Below are positions 17,158 through 27,762 of a stretch of 64,000 nucleotides of DNA, in pieces (position 1 is the stretch's first letter; the number at the start of each line of letters is the position of its first letter). A program made the position numbers and the translations under genes. The stretch comes from Psilocybe azurescens (Eukaryota > Basidiomycota > Agaricomycetes > Agaricales > Agrocybaceae), in NCBI GenBank assembly GCA_023853785.1, contig JAJIRX010000871.1, positions 186,001-250,000 on the forward strand, given 5' to 3'. The notes under the pieces are model-generated. The model searched no databases. It saw nothing but the letters and a program-made list of their open reading frames with translations, and had not been told where the DNA came from.

Positions 17158-17886
17158 ATGCCCAAGGAAGCCGCCAAACCAAGAGTGAGTGTCGTTGGTT
17201 CATTTTTACACGTCACATCTTGAGGGGAGGTGTCCGAACCCACTTTTGCATGTTTGACGTCTCATATGCGCATATATGCATCCTACATTCACTTCACGCT
17301 ATCAGGGCGTGTACGTTGCGCGCATATATTCGTCGTCGTCGTCGTTGACAACACCAAACAATGTCTCACATACATGCTGACCAAACTTTTTTTTCAATAG
17401 CGCAAGGCCGCAGAGAAGGCAGATAAGCCCGCGCGCAAGCCTAAGAAGGTTCCTGGGGCACCCAAACGTGCTCTCTCCGCCTACATGTTCTTTAGCCAGG
17501 ACTGGCGCGAGAGGATCAAGACTGAGAACCCCGATGCTGGTTTCGGTACGCAGCACTTTTATTAGTACCATTCGAGCAAGCGCTTAATGTCCTTGCGCAT
17601 ATAGGTGAACTTGGCAAGCTCTTAGGCGCCAAGTGGAAGGAGCTCGATGAGGCTGAAAAGAAGGTGTGTTTCGAGTACATATGCGCATTCATTTCACTAT
17701 GCTAACATTGTATCCTAGCCATACATTGACCAAGCCGCCCGTGACAAGGAGAGAGCCGACGACGAGAAGGCTGCCTTCGATGTTCGTATTCTGTTCTTTT
17801 AATTACTTCGGACCGTGCTAATTCTCTTCATTTATATTCAGACCAAGCAGAAAAATGGAAGCGGCGACGAGGAAGACGAGGAGTAA
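17158..17886 (+). CDS. NHP6: HMG-box non-histone chromatin protein, NHP6 type
   Basis: Small architectural DNA-bending protein of chromatin, a partner of FACT and of Pol II/Pol III transcription in yeast. Exons: 17158-17184, 17401-17545, 17605-17663, 17719-17781 and 17842-17886. The N-terminus is basic ([19 protein letters not shown]). One HMG box follows: [59 protein letters not shown]. The tail is acidic (GDEEDEE). Length is ~112 aa, normal for NHP6. Intron 1 is unusually long here (216 bp) and contains a (CGT)5 microsatellite at 17331-17345. The strong pyrimidine-rich upstream region suggests high expression. Confidence 0.93.
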
Positions 17887-18337
17887 ATTGTTAACAGCGG
17901 AATATTCTTTTCAGTCAAATTTCCTTGCGCGTCGCGATTTTTTTTTTATCCCGCGCACCTGCATGACTCCTTTGACTTTCCCTTCAATGTCAATTTATCC
18001 CACATGCGCGTGCATCTTCGACTCCGCGTCATATACTGTTGACAATATTGTTGTGTTCTTACCTCCTTTTTTTATTCGTACACGTACCCTTTTGCTCTTT
18101 CGTCACTTTCTTTCTCTGTGTGTATGATTGTGTAATAATTATATCGCTCTATACTCTGGAGTCTGGTTCGGCTTGGCTTGTGCATTCATATGAACTCCCG
18201 GGCACTGATATCAATGGTATTAACTATTTACATAGCCATGGTGCCTCAAGAGGAGAGCATTTACGAGATGCCGAGAGTCAGGAATTTCGTCGGTGATTGA
18301 AGGAGATATAGTAACGATGAAGTCGAACAAGTTGCTA
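17887..18337. other. 3' region of the HMG gene, no gene
   Basis: AT- and T-rich untranslated sequence followed by the left flank of the transposon. No supported ORF. Confidence 0.5.
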
Positions 18338-19137
18338 CAGTCGAACCTGCCATAACCTATACCCGTGATACCCCATAACCTGTTTCAACCCATAGTTTTT
18401 TTTGGCTTCACCGGCTTGATTCGCAGGGAAATGCAACACATACCTTTTGCAAGAAAACCCCATAGTTTTGGGGAAGTCAGTGGACAGTAATTTATGACCT
18501 TTCCCGGCCATTTAGTGGTATCCCGGTAGTTAGGACAGTGATAATATTTAAATGGTTCCTAGAGATTGTGGAGCACCTCCGCACTCGATTGAATGATGGG
18601 ACACAACCGCACTCCATAGAATCAGATTGCAAAAAAAATTGTATACACTGTACTTTTCTCAGACCGTCGTCTACGGCACCTAAATCTATATAAAGCGTAC
18701 TCAAGAAAGGGCTCACAAAATCTATCAAGCCGTTATCGATGCAGTTGCGGTGCGTGAGAACTTAGAAGACAACGGCAAGGACGATGTCGACGATGTCATA
18801 CCCATCGAACCGTGCCCAAATCGACTCGACGTTAACAAGGCAATATCAACAATCGGTCGCTACATCGAGAATTGGGACAACCCAGTTGCACGCAAATTCG
18901 AAATCATCTTGGGTTCCTTTAATAGACAACTCCGTCTGGACGAGAATAGTCAATTAAAAGACATAGTTTCTTTACTTGACTCATCTAAATACATTTTGTT
19001 GTGCGCCTCAATTATTTCATGAATTTTACCGATTTTCCGGGACTTTTCTTAAAACTATTTCTAGCGTACCATAATCTGTGATAACCCATACTTTGAGCCC
19101 GTCCGCCAAAGGGTTTGGGTTATGGCAGGTTCGACTG
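18338..19137 (+). mobile_element. pogo/Tigger-like DNA transposon derivative (800 bp)
   Basis: The two ends are perfect 20-bp inverted repeats: 18338-18357 reads CAGTCGAACCTGCCATAACC and 19118-19137 is its exact reverse complement. Both ends are flanked by TA (18336-18337 and 19138-19139), the target duplication of the Tc1/mariner-pogo superfamily, and the CAGT start fits pogo/Tigger elements. At 800 bp it is too short for a full ~500-aa transposase; only a C-terminal fragment remains, so it is a non-autonomous, internally deleted copy. The perfect ends suggest it is fairly young. Confidence 0.85.
18717..19022 (+). pseudogene. Transposase C-terminal fragment (DDE/CENP-B-like, Tigger type)
   Basis: Open frame inside the TIR element. 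It reads IYQAVIDAVAVRENLEDNGK, then an acidic stretch, PIEPCPNRLDVNKAISTIG, YIENWDNPVARKF and a final hydrophobic run. The 'E-P...A...I..YIE' pattern after an acidic linker resembles the region after the DDE catalytic core in Tigger/CENP-B-like transposases. No catalytic Asp triad and no helix-turn-helix are present, so it cannot be an active transposase. The family call rests on this weak similarity plus the TIR/TA structure. Confidence 0.5.
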
Positions 19138-19655
19138 TAACCAGGCATCAGTAGCACCATCTTATCAGTTTAACTTCTTCAACCAAATGTCATCCGCTTT
19201 GTAGGCCAGGGGCTCGTCCTGAAGACTTGCACAAAATGAACAGAGACTTGATCTGAGAACTTAACTACCACTTCGAATTCGAACGGAGATTCTGGAGTAA
19301 TTACAACGGGCCGGTGGAAAAGATCTGCCGCCGGGAGGTTTCAAAAAGCAAGTATCACGAGCTCAAGTCAGCAAGTATTTCCCCTTTAAGACCCTGACGC
19401 GCAGCCGCTGCGGGCTGCGTCTCATCTTTCTTCGACGTGTACCCCGATGGTTGTGTACAAAAGTACCTCAGTCTGTATGGCCAAACAACTAATAGGTCTC
19501 TCGCATCTTGTTGATCATTGATTCTTAACACCTTCTCCCTGCTTGTGCTGCATCTGGGAGTCTGACAAATCTTAGGCGACACACCAACGCCAAGCTCGAT
19601 AGTGTTCAAAGGCCTCTGTTTCGTTGGTTGCAGAGCTCCGCGCCAAAACTCTGCC
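19138..19655. other. Upstream region of the ankyrin gene
   Basis: No independent gene was recognised. The ankyrin frame is open from 19602, so an upstream start there is possible. A minus-strand frame (19355-19657) has no known motif. Confidence 0.4.
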
Positions 19656-21176
19656 ATGGAGGCTCTTCCGGGATACGTTGAAGGCCAAGTTCCACAGAAT
19701 GCATTCGACGCACTTTTGTCAAGAACCGCAGCTCACATTTCTGCAACGCACCCGCACGCCCGCGTCCTCCTCGAACGTTTCGTCGAGAGCCAGAAGGCCC
19801 CCGCATACAACGCATTAGACGCATTCAAAGAGCCGCCCAAAGCCATCGACCGTTACCCGGCGTACACAGCACGGCCGAGTTCTAGTTGGCGTGCGGATCC
19901 CGATCCCCTGACGGCTGTTAAACAAGCGTTCGTCATGGAGTTCTTCGAGGCCATCAGGAGAGAAGACGACGAGCACATCGCTCTCCTCATCCAACATAAC
20001 ATCGTGACAGCTAACACCACGAGTCAGAGCAGGCAAACTCCCTTGTTAGAAGCTATCTCGATGAAGTGTATTTCCATTGTAAAGCAATTACTGATTCTCG
20101 GGGCAGATCCTGATGCGTTTGGTACGGTGCTATCTTTCGACATCTACCTTCAGACCCCACACGTCCCAGAAAGTGTCATTCGGACTCTACCGCTGCGCTC
20201 CCCATTGATGCATGCCTCAAGCATAGGCTCACTCCCCATTGTAAAGCTCCTCATGGAGCCACCCTACTGCGCAAACGACGCCCTCGTTGCCCCAGATGGC
20301 CAAATCGCCCTTCGCATTGCCTCGGATAACGGCCACCGCGCAATAGTAGAATATCTCCCTTCCCGTCGCGCAGGCCATCTTCTGCGCTTCAAACACCAGA
20401 ATGCACGGAACATCGCTCTGGCCAAGCGAGCAATGCAGGCAATATCGTACTATGTGAAAGTTATCATCTGGGGGATTCCTAGGTTCTTCCTTTGGTTGTT
20501 GCCAAAGCATGTAGTCGTCCTCCCTGTCATCAAATCTTGCAAGAAGTGTTGGGCGGAGAGAGATAAATTTGGGTCCTGGTGTAAGCGCCAGTTTATTGAG
20601 ACTCCAAAGAAGGTATGGAATTGGATAAGATCGATTCCAAGGGCCATAAAAGCTGTATGCCAGGGCATGTGGCGTTTTGGCAGGGTGACCCTGCCGAGAT
20701 GGGCCAAATATCTTGCATTTTGGAGTTGGGAATTGGTGACAACACATATTCCAAGAGCAACGCGAGCCGTGCTGCATTGGCTTTGGGAAGGAGCTCAGCT
20801 GCTGGGGCAATCGATCTGGAATATTCTCCTCAAAATCCTTTCCTTCCTTCACATTACATTCGAAGCCATCGTGACGTTTCTACGCAATGTATCGCTTAAG
20901 GACATCAGAAATGGGCTCTACGATCTGATTCTGGTTACTTTCATCACCTTCCCAACAAGCCTCTGGCGGTGGATAAAGAAAATAGAGAATGCATTTTACC
21001 AGTCGATGGTCACCTTATTTGGCCAAGTGGGAAGTGTTCTTCACTTGATCGTCGCATTGTCAGTATGGGCGGTGTTGTTTATTCCTACCAAGCTATGGAG
21101 TATTTTGGTGGCTCTTTGGAACTCTATAGCTAAGGCCGTACGTGAAGTAGTGGTTTGGATTAATCCTAAAGCGTAA
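19656..21176 (+). CDS. Ankyrin-repeat protein with tryptophan-rich, probably membrane-associated tail
   Basis: A single long exon. ATG at 19656 gives MEALPGYVEGQVPQNAFDAL; an in-frame ATG 18 codons upstream (19602) is less likely. Residues ~90-250 form degenerate ankyrin repeats (TPLLEAISMKCISIVKQLLI, RSPLMHASSIGSLPIVKLL, ALRIASDNGHRAIVEYL). The C-terminal half (~residues 270-505) is quite different: a series of hydrophobic or amphipathic segments studded with Trp-Ile/Leu pairs and Pro-Arg turns (KKVWNWIRSIPRAIKAV, LPRWAKYLAFWSWELV, TSLWRWIKKIENAFYQ, PTKLWSILVALWN). This suggests a membrane-lying or channel-like region rather than a soluble domain. I do not recognise the tail as a named domain. 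There are no introns, unusual for this region. Confidence 0.75.
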   Translation: MEALPGYVEGQVPQNAFDALLSRTAAHISATHPHARVLLERFVESQKAPAYNALDAFKEPPKAIDRYPAYTARPSSSWRADPDPLTAVKQAFVMEFFEAIRREDDEHIALLIQHNIVTANTTSQSRQTPLLEAISMKCISIVKQLLILGADPDAFGTVLSFDIYLQTPHVPESVIRTLPLRSPLMHASSIGSLPIVKLLMEPPYCANDALVAPDGQIALRIASDNGHRAIVEYLPSRRAGHLLRFKHQNARNIALAKRAMQAISYYVKVIIWGIPRFFLWLLPKHVVVLPVIKSCKKCWAERDKFGSWCKRQFIETPKKVWNWIRSIPRAIKAVCQGMWRFGRVTLPRWAKYLAFWSWELVTTHIPRATRAVLHWLWEGAQLLGQSIWNILLKILSFLHITFEAIVTFLRNVSLKDIRNGLYDLILVTFITFPTSLWRWIKKIENAFYQSMVTLFGQVGSVLHLIVALSVWAVLFIPTKLWSILVALWNSIAKAVREVVVWINPKA

Positions 21177-21177
21177 T

Positions 21178-21781
21178 GGTGTGTCATACCTCTTTTTCAT
21201 TATGTGTAAATTAAAGGCCAATTCAAGTTGATGTCTTGTAGATTGTGAGTTATCTTTTAAGCTGTATATAGTATCATGTACATCTATGATCAAATATCCC
21301 AAAGAATTTAAACTGGTGCAAAGATTACTCTCTACCCATATTATGGCTATGAATATAAGCTCAAACGCCATTTGCCTTGTTCGTAGCAATTGCTAACTCC
21401 TGAGGTCTACTTTGCGCCCTCTACTATAAGTCGGTCATGTTTTGCCTCTTGGGGTAACCCTTGCAAGGGTTTCCGAGCTATGTCCTACGTAGTCTCCAAG
21501 GATACTTAATATTCTATCTCCAAATATCAATTGGTAGTTCCGACCTCGTTCCGACCTGCTGTTGGTTTTCCGAAGTGTTGCCAAGCCTCTGTCGCGTCAC
21601 TGGAACGCGTCTCGAATTAGTCACGTGAAGTGCTGTGTATTAATATCGTCAGGGGCTTATCACAGCCCATTACTCTCTCTTTAGGTAAAAATGCCGTAAA
21701 TTTATACTTAGACTGAACAAAATATGCTGGCCTCATTTTTTCATTGTCTTCTTCCGCCATCTACCTCTTATCTGCTCAACG
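21178..21781. other. Intergenic region
   Basis: Holds a short palindromic stretch (ACCCTTGCAAGGGT at about 21457-21470) and AT-rich sequence upstream of the TPR gene. No ORF of note. Confidence 0.4.
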
Positions 21782-24700
21782 ATGGCGGAATTTGCCAACC
21801 AAGAGGGAAATAAACATTACAAGGAGGGGAAATACATCCAGTCAATTTACCTTTCATGTTCTCATCCGAGCAGTGTCTGATTTATCCCTTTTCAGAGCTA
21901 AAAATGTTTTCAAGAGGTTCGCATGGCCTTAACGCTGATGTTCTTGATGATCATACAGATACTGACGTTTATATCAGGCGACGAAGATTGGACCCAACGA
22001 ACCTAAATACCCTTCCAATCTTAGCGCGGTGTTGTATGAACTCGGTCAGTACCAGGAGTGTATCACAGCTATCCGGAAGGCCTGGACGCGCCTAAGGGCT
22101 CGAAATCCAATCGAAGGGAAGCTACCCACTCCTATCGAATCAGATCCGCTGGCCATCAAACTCGCGACGCGTTTCGCGAAGGCCAATGTCAACACGGTCG
22201 CCAGCAAAGCTGCATCGCTGCACGACATGCTGAGCCCAGATGTTGATTTGGACACCGACATCGAGAAGTTTGTGAAGTTGGAAAGAGAAGGCTCTGATGA
22301 TACGAAGATTCAGGAAATGAAGGCGGCGTGGGATCAGTGGCAAAATTTACGGGATGAATGCGCGCAACATACGAGTGCAGAGTGTAGCAAGATCACTGAC
22401 TCTGCGGCAGCGCGCCTTAGGGCAACTCCAATTCTCAAATCGTCTCCGTGAGTTCATTTCTTTTAAAAACAGAAGTACACCAAGTTAAACCTCGAATGCG
22501 ATAGCGATCCGACCTTGGAGTTCTTCAGAGTAAGAAACGGAACATGCTGTTGTGACTGAATGATGCGATTCTCACTTATTTTGCGCAGATCGGTCATGAT
22601 CCTGTACAATCTATGATGAACGGTCTTAACGGTCTTGCGGATGACCCGCATAGTCTTGCTGCACCTCAGTATAGGCATCAAGATCGTTGGACATTTCTTT
22701 TTGGAGGGTCTGGTGACGGTCAGTTGCGATCATGTTTTGGATCACCATTATTCATAACTGACTTTGCAACTTAGCTCGTCATGTCTTTGCGACCATGATT
22801 CATCTTAGGGATATGGCAAATGAAGTTGGACTTGTGGAACCAACAGACCGGCTTTCAGTCCATATGACGCTCATAGACATCCATCCTGCCACTCTCGCTC
22901 GAGTTATTGTTATTTTTGCGTTGATCCAGCAAATATTGGTGGCTCGCTACAAGTATGATAAAAGCCAGGTCGTCGAACTTCACACAACGTTGTTCTTCCT
23001 CTATACATCCATGTTGATGCCGGATTATTGTCGTCGAATGTGAGTACTCTCAGCCTTCGTGGTATTATCGCCCTTCAATACCTTAACGCTTTCGGGTTTT
23101 TAGAATTATAGATACCTGCAAAGGCCTGGTGGAAGACATCCCCAAAGGGACGTGCAGCCTCTTACGATGCCTGTATCTCAATGAGAAGAGCACTCCAGCT
23201 ATTCTTGATATCCTCCAATTATGGGCGGCGCCACTTCAAAAATCCACCAAACTCATGCTCCAAAGAAACCCGGTTCAAGAGTCGCTACTTCATCAAGGAA
23301 TTGGAGCTCAAGGACCCAACCTGAACAATTTACTAGCGGAATCTATGAGGAAGAACTTGCCCGCCCGAAGAGGATCGTTAACTGATCCATATACCAACCC
23401 TAATGTGGAATTGAAGATATTTGAGCGCATCCGAATTCTTCTCCCACCTAAGTCGCATTTATCCCGACACCCTGCTCTGGCCAACTTTGTCAAATCGTAT
23501 CATGTCGCCACAGAGGCCCAGTACAAGGCCGTGAAATCTGAAGTCGAGCAAACCTGGGTTCCAAACCCAACCATGTTTGTGAGTATTCAAGCCCTTCACC
23601 GCATTGTCGAAGTTGAACTTACACGTCCTTCTAGGATCGTACCTCACAAAATCCTCGTAATGGCATTCAAGATGGTTACCCACACGTACCATCGAACCCA
23701 TTCGAAACCTTGGCATCATTTGCCGATTTCACCAAGGAATTTGGAAGGGACGAGCCAACTTCTTCGAGCGGCTGCTCAGGCTTTGTTGCGTCAAGCAGAT
23801 TTTTCGAGCTCGTCGCAGATGCCGTGTGGGAGTTACAGAATACACTCGCGATGGAAGTTATTGTCGGAGATGTTATAATGGGTCTCCCTAAGCTGTTGAG
23901 TGGGGATCTTGGGGAACGTCCAAAAGAATTCCCAAGGACCTATTCGCGCATGTTCCTGAGCAATATTCCGTAAGTTTTCGGTACTATCTATAACCATCAT
24001 ACTTATATGATTTCGGGCCGCTGTTAGGGACTATACGCATGGACCATTGAACACTGCGGTACACTTGGTGCCGCATCTTGAGCCCCAGGCGTTAGCAATG
24101 TCTAATTGCCTTCTCAATGCGGGTGCCTTTCCGACTATTGCCAATGTTTGCTACAAGTAAGTTTAACTTAGTCTTATATATTGTCTTGCTCACAGTCATG
24201 TCTTTGTAGCTATACACTTTTGCTTCCGCAAGATTTGCCTCGCTTCCTTGGCTGCACGATCTTGAATCCGACCCGATTAGCTTTTGACGACATCGCTCTC
24301 CAGCATCTACATCTTCCTCGTCGGTTGGATCAGTTAGCCTCGAAGAAAGAGCTCCATACATGGCTAGCTCATTTGCTTCTCTGCATAGTCTGCAATGCAA
24401 CTCCAGTTCACCCGCCTATGCGCATTGATCTTCCAGCTAACCTCTATTCCTATCTTCACGTTCTTGTACATCTGCATCGAGTTGGGTTCCCATCTCATTG
24501 GATTGGAGATTTCTTGCAGTCCGTGATTTTTGATAGCCTGGTCACCGATGTGCAACCTTATTTGGGCCGTACTCCGATTCTGAAGTCTCAAGCTGGCAAT
24601 CGAAAGGCTCAGATTCGAAAGGTTTATCTAGAGGCTTGGCAAGCAGAATTCCAGGTCATGCTTGCATCGACTATACATGCCCTTCCGTTCGCCGTCGCGT

Positions 24701-25177
24701 TACCATCGAACTATCCCGCCTTCTCTGATATTCGGACTTTCAAAGCGACGATCAAGCCTATTGATCTTAAGCGGCATCCCATGATATATCAGTGGAAGGG
24801 ACTCATTTCGGGGATCACGAAAACTGTCGGGCTACTTTTCTTCAAGCCAACTAAATCAGTTAATGCTGACATGTTGGCAAGTCGCATTCCGGCCATTCTT
24901 GAAGGTGATAGCGAAGTTCGAGAGGCGAAAGTACAAATCATGCTGGGTCAAGAAAGCGTCGACTTTATTGAAGGCGAAATTACATGGAAGCTGAGTCAGT
25001 TTTGGTACGAGAGAATGAAGCTGGAGAAGTGGTGCATGGCTGTCTACAGAACCGACCTAACTGTTACTGGTGAGATCAAAATTTGTTTTTGCCTGTTTTC
25101 TCTTACCCTGACTGGTTCTTAAATGCGTACTAGTGACGGAACCTGTCAAGGCTAGTCAATGGGTGCAGCTTTCTTGA
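21782..25177 (+). CDS. TPR-DUF4470 domain protein
   Basis: Starts MAEFANQEGNKHYKEGKYIQ, a classic first TPR helix, and continues (from 21978) ATKIGPNEPKYPSNLSAVLY and ELGQYQECITAIRKAW. After a charged linker a DUF4470-like segment follows (DRWTFLFGGSGDARHVFATM, ~22685-22800), then a long helical C-terminal region to VTEPVKASQWVQLS (TGA at 25175-25177). Fungal proteins of this layout are related to MYND-TPR and dynein-assembly-factor-like families; the function is unknown. The N-terminal junction is odd. Exon 2 (21896-21916) reads AKNVFKR and would give perfect TPR spacing, but the obvious GT-AG intron 21917-21977 puts the downstream exon one base out of frame. Either a non-canonical splice, another exon choice or a one-base error is involved. 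The remaining exons looked open. Confidence 0.75.
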
Positions 25178-25588
25178 AGTTTGAGTTCTCTAATAAAATA
25201 CGGAGAGATTGTGCTGGTTGTCTACCTAAAACGCTTGTCTACGGTGTTGTATTATATTTTCCCTATCAAGCAAGTACAGTGCATGCCCATGTTATTGGAA
25301 TCATTTGTAAGGATTGAAGTTCATTCGGTAGCACCTCTCCGAGCTGCGGGAAGGAGAAGACAAAGTGCCCGTGTGGCAAGTAAATAGTAAACCTGCAGCG
25401 TGTTGATACTGGTAACGAAAGAAGGAAAAGGTGACATAGAGAATATGTACGGATCAGATTACTCGGTAAAGCTGAGTATTGACACTGCTGTAAGTACCGA
25501 GTCAACGCGTCTCAGAAACGCTATATAACTATATTCACGACTTATATTGGGCAACCATTGCCATGTTACTGTAAGCCTGGCGCCCCAG
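25178..25588. other. Downstream region carrying a block duplicated at 26.8 kb
   Basis: Bases ~25410-25490 (GAATATGTACGGATCAGATT and surroundings) resemble ~26790-26860 in the same orientation relative to the repeat-protein copies. This indicates that the decayed copy at 25.9-26.4 kb and the copy at 27.0-27.8 kb arose by tandem duplication including 3' flank. No gene was recognised here. Confidence 0.5.
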
Positions 25589-25804
25589 TCTTACCACAGC
25601 CGGGCCCTTTCCGTATTATCTTATCTTCTACATTTACGTACACATGACCGCGATCCCCAACCCATTCCTTCGACACCGACTTCTCTCTTACACATTACAC
25701 ATTATGCACCGTACACACCTGTAGCCCAGTCAGTCGTTCTATCGATATATCGTGGTCCTGTCATTCTCCGCATGACTCCTCAGCGAGCCTGGTGACGCCA
25801 GGCT
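25589..25804 (+). repeat. Dispersed repeat, copy A, ending in a perfect hairpin
   Basis: Closely matches 61741-61948 in the same orientation, beginning TCTTACCACAGC and ending with AGCCTGGTGACGCCAGGCT (25786-25804), a 7-bp perfect stem with a 5-nt loop. Shared segments include CACCTGTAGCCCAGTCAGTC and TCGTGGTCCTGTCATTCTCC. Copy A has a few small insertions relative to copy B. No TIR or clear target duplication was seen, so the element class is unknown. Confidence 0.75.
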
Positions 25805-25929
25805 TTCAGTCACGGTTACCGCAGCAAAGTCAAAGAATGTTAGTATGTTATGCAGTAAAGCTTTTTTTTCTAATTTCGTAGTTATAATTGAATTCGCCTT
25901 CACACCTCCGATTCTACTCTGCAGGAAGT

Positions 25930-26440
25930 CTGTCCGCCGTTTACACAAATTCTACTGTACAGTTAGCTGACCCCACCATTGGCACCGCTGCCGTACGCGT
26001 TGTACCCTCGTTTGTACCGCTCGCGGAAATGGATTCTCTGTTAGGAGCCGCTAGCCAGCTCGTAAAGCAGCACCAAAACTTCCTCGCGTCTTCCGACTGT
26101 GTTCCAGAAGTTGGACCAAGGGAAAGAATACCCCTTCCCCTCTTCAGGCTCGCGTCTGCCGATCGAGATATTTCCTCCGTTGGCTCCATTTTCACCGTAG
26201 TTGTATCCTCCATTCGCACAGAGTAGGTACTAGGGACGCCATGTTGGGAATAAGAGACCCTCTTCGCGTCTGCCGATCGAGATGTTCGCACCAATAGCAG
26301 TGACGGAACCCCTGGCCCGTGGCGCGTAAAGAAGGATTCAGCAGTCAAAGTCGGGTTGTGCAACGGCTGTGCTGTCAGTGGGCAGTGCAAAGCTTCCTTT
26401 ACTGAGGAGAGCCAGCACCGCAGCGGCTTTGACAAAAAAT
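25930..26440 (-). pseudogene. Decayed copy of the dibasic-repeat secreted protein family
   Basis: Reading the minus strand from ~26434 recovers the family signal peptide (FVKAAAVLALLSKGSFALPT and the following DSTAVAQ), but a stop follows soon after (PDFDC then TGA). Further down, fragments of repeat units are visible in shifting frames (an ANGG-like segment with YNYG at ~26165-26220, IGRREEG/IGRREP fragments near 26150-26275). The upstream block (~26450-26520) also resembles the promoter side of the two other copies. It is a non-coding relic, tandem to the copy at 26972-27762. Confidence 0.75.
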
Positions 26441-26971
26441 CATTTTGTTTTGAGAAAGAAAATAATTATCACAGTGAACAGGCGCTCGGGAAAGGGACTT
26501 TACTTCCATCTACTTTCAGACGCTTACAGACAGACACTGCACCATTGTTGATCCACATGAATCCAATCCAAGAGTTGGCACCGCCAACTGGTTAACAGGG
26601 TTCATGTTCCCCACTTTAACACAAATAGTGAGGAGCCGGGCTCGACTTGCCTCGACGGTTGAGCCTACGAAAGGTAGAGCTCATTCCCGCTCCTCTTATT
26701 ACAGAGTGCGTGTACTTACAGCCTTTTGAATCTGCTGCTTCGTCCATCGAACGTTGAAAGCAAGATATACCATATCGTCAAGCTGTAGGGTGTGATACCG
26801 AAAGAAAGATTATAGAGGATATGTACGGATCGGATTAAAGCTGACTATTGGCACTGATTGTATTGTGCGGCCACTGCCTTGTTACGCAGAAACACATTAT
26901 TTATTTTAATTTCGTTTCTATGATTGAATTCGCCTCCACGTCCGTACCCCGCAGCTCTTAGATCCATAATC
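26441..26971. other. Relic upstream region and 3' flank of the next copy
   Basis: The first ~150 bp resemble the 5' side of the repeat-protein genes. The rest contains the 3' flank of the 26972-27762 copy, including the block duplicated at ~25.4 kb. No other gene. Confidence 0.45.
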
Positions 26972-27762
26972 TCAGTAACCGACCGAGATGGACCCACCAT
27001 TTGCACCATTACCATTGTAGTTGTAGCCACCATTGGCACCTTCCGCAGTGATTGGTCCACGAGTTGGAGGCTGGTTCCATCCAAAGCTGAACGGGAACAA
27101 GAAATCGTCCTCGCGTTTGTTGATCGAAATGCGTCCACCATTCGCACCATTTCCGTAGTAGTTGTAGCCACCATTGGCGCCGTTTGCAGTGATAGCTCCA
27201 TTAGCTTGAGGCTGGTTCCATCCAAAGCCGATTGGGAACAAAAATCGTCCTCACGCCTGCCGATCGAGATAGTTCCTCCATTGGCGCCATTTCCACCGTA
27301 GTTGTACCCTCCATTTGCACCACTAGCGGAAATGGGTCCATTGGCAGGAGTCGAGTAAGGGCTGAAGATGGGCCAGAAGAAATCTTCCTCGCGCCTGTTG
27401 ATTGAGATACTTCCTCCATTGGCGCCATTTCCACCGTAGTTGTACCCTCCATTTGCACCACTAGCGGAAATGGGTCCATTGGCAGGAGTCGAGTAAGGAC
27501 GGTAGATGGGCCAGAAGAAATCTTCCTCGCGCCTATTGACCGAGATCTGTCCTCCATTTGCACCGTTCCCGTACTCGTTGTACCCTCCATTCGCACCGTT
27601 AGCGGTAATGGGTCCATTAGCAGAAGCCGAGTATGAAGGTCGGAAGACGGGCAAGAAGAAGTCGGTATCGCGCTGTGCGACAGCTGCACTGTCAGTGGGC
27701 AGTGCGAAGCTCCCACCACTGAGGAAAGCGAGCATCACGGCGGCTTTGACGAAAGATTGCAT
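26972..27762 (-). pseudogene. Dibasic-repeat secreted protein, inverted copy with one-base frameshift
   Basis: Same start and signal peptide as the intact copy (MQSFVKAAVMLAFLSGG, ATG at 27762), then five repeat units of ~46 residues. The core reads P(Y/F)S-(T/A)PANGPISASGANGG and is followed by YNYGGNGANGG. Units are separated by NRREED, GRREDD or NKREDD. At 27240-27244 the minus-strand coding run is five T where the intact copy has six, so the frame shifts inside the DDFLFP motif of unit 4. Without the shift the frame would continue through two more units to SISVGY and a stop at 26972. As given, translation runs into unrelated sequence down to 26845. The TATA position (TATTTAA) is also weaker than in the intact copy. 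It could be a decaying paralog or an assembly error in a homopolymer. Confidence 0.75.

Noticed and set aside
25786..25804. Helitron 3' end
   Set aside because: A hairpin is present but no CTRR follows within the shared sequence in either copy, and no Rep/helicase gene is near.
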